From JAOUEA01 sp963821935 (GTDB lineage: Bacteria > Actinomycetota > UBA4738 > HRBIN12): a DNA stretch of 64,000 nucleotides. Positions 63,755 to 64,000 of this stretch are shown in pieces (position 1 is the first letter of the stretch; the number at the start of each line of letters is the position of its first letter). Below the pieces are notes generated by a model. That model had not been told where the DNA came from. It was given only the letters and a program-made list of their open reading frames with translations, and made no database searches. The DNA lies in NCBI GenBank assembly GCA_963821935.1, contig CAWGFM010000003.1:86041-150040 (forward strand), given 5' to 3'. Both the position numbers and the translations under genes were made by a program.

Positions 63755-64000
63755 GCCCTGCTCCTTCCTGTTGCGGGATGGCGGAACCGCCCTCCCTGTC
63801 GCCTCTCCCGCGTGGGCATGCGGTCCGGGAGAGAAGTCTGGGGTCGGGTGATCGCGTGACCGTGACCACCAGTTGGTGTTGGCCCGTCGCGCCGCTCGGG
63901 AACGGCTCGACGCGATCGGCGGTCTGTGTCTCGCCGGTCGCGTTGGTGGCGCGAACCTGCACCGTGTGGTTGCCGGACGCTGGACCGTTCCACGCGTAGC
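63648..64000 (-). CDS. C-terminal part of a sulfite-oxidase-like molybdopterin protein (5' end outside window)
   Basis: The minus-strand frame entering from the right edge reads YAWNGPASGNHTVQVRAT and then GETQTADRVEPFPSGATGQHQLVVTVT. This matches the end of the immunoglobulin-like dimerisation domain of sulfite oxidase-type enzymes, which normally stops at about VTV. Here no stop follows; the frame runs another ~65 residues to 63648, overlapping the fasciclin gene by 107 nt. The extension has no domain character. Neighbouring molybdenum oxidoreductase and fasciclin genes are known in actinobacteria. The stop may have been lost, or lies in another frame. Confidence 0.55.
   Translation of the reverse strand, partial: YAWNGPASGNHTVQVRATNATGETQTADRVEPFPSGATGQHQLVVTVTRSPDPRLLSRTACPRGRGDREGGSAIPQQEGAGHEDLHESAHGDGCRVRSAGDRLRRVRQRRRHGHRW

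Overview
The window is high-GC DNA from the chromosome of a member of the Actinomycetota. The main argument is gene order. On the minus strand, read from high to low coordinates, come tig-clpP-clpX, valS-folC-ndk, mreB-mreC-mreD-mrdA-rodA, rne, rplU-rpmA-obgE and nadD-(LytR_C gene)-rsfS. This is the ancestral actinobacterial backbone (as known from Streptomyces), with extra genes inserted between its blocks. Frequent GTG starts, 4-nt ATGA/GTGA overlaps, apparently leaderless genes and DUF7144/DUF6766 membrane proteins fit the same phylum. MreBCD, RodA and PBP2 indicate a rod-shaped cell. The class cannot be fixed from this piece alone.

Layout: 1-2.4 kb carries small membrane proteins, tRNA-Ala and a secreted LamG-domain protein. 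2.4-7.4 kb is the rsfS/LytR_C/nadD/DinB-like/obgE/rpmA/rplU block (ribosome biogenesis and NAD synthesis). 7.4-12.5 kb is a patchy accessory stretch between rplU and rne: a GNAT acetyltransferase, a methyltransferase, a broken VOC gene, an ECF sigma factor with a membrane beta-propeller partner, and about 1.2 kb without a convincing gene. 12.5-22 kb holds rne, a REC-histidine kinase hybrid, and rodA-mrdA-mreDCB. 22-26.4 kb is an oppositely oriented type II fatty-acid synthesis operon (fabD-fabH-fabG-acpP-fabF) followed by a DinB-like gene and a hydrolase. 27.6-33.8 kb holds a serine hydrolase, ndk, folC and valS. 34-38 kb is a large zinc-ribbon/cyclase/AAA protein. 38-41.4 kb is clpX-clpP-tig. 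41.5-47.2 kb is mixed metabolism and signalling, including a second, membrane-anchored cyclase with a C-terminal beta-propeller.

The most distinctive accessory system is at 47.2-53.5 kb. Five tightly overlapping minus-strand genes encode a corrinoid protein, a pterin-dependent (DHPS/MtrH-like) methyltransferase, a RACo/RamA-type ferredoxin-ASKHA corrinoid reactivase, a DUF1638 protein and an MttB-superfamily methyltransferase without an in-frame amber codon. A divergent TetR regulator adjoins them, and two TGAC-N5-GTCA palindromes lie in the shared promoter region. Together they look like a complete corrinoid-dependent demethylation pathway for a quaternary amine or similar methylated compound, feeding methyl groups to tetrahydrofolate.

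53.5-64 kb contains a 70-bp concentric palindrome, an HExxH protein, AzlC/AzlD amino-acid export, a P1-family peptidase, a lysyl-oxidase-like protein abutting tRNA-Pro, a PhzF-like protein, tRNA-Gly and tRNA-Arg, a photolyase, purK (with an apparent 1-nt frameshift) and purE. It ends with a fasciclin lipoprotein next to the C-terminus of a sulfite-oxidase-like molybdoenzyme that runs off the window. All assignments come from reading the sequence; no database search was run.
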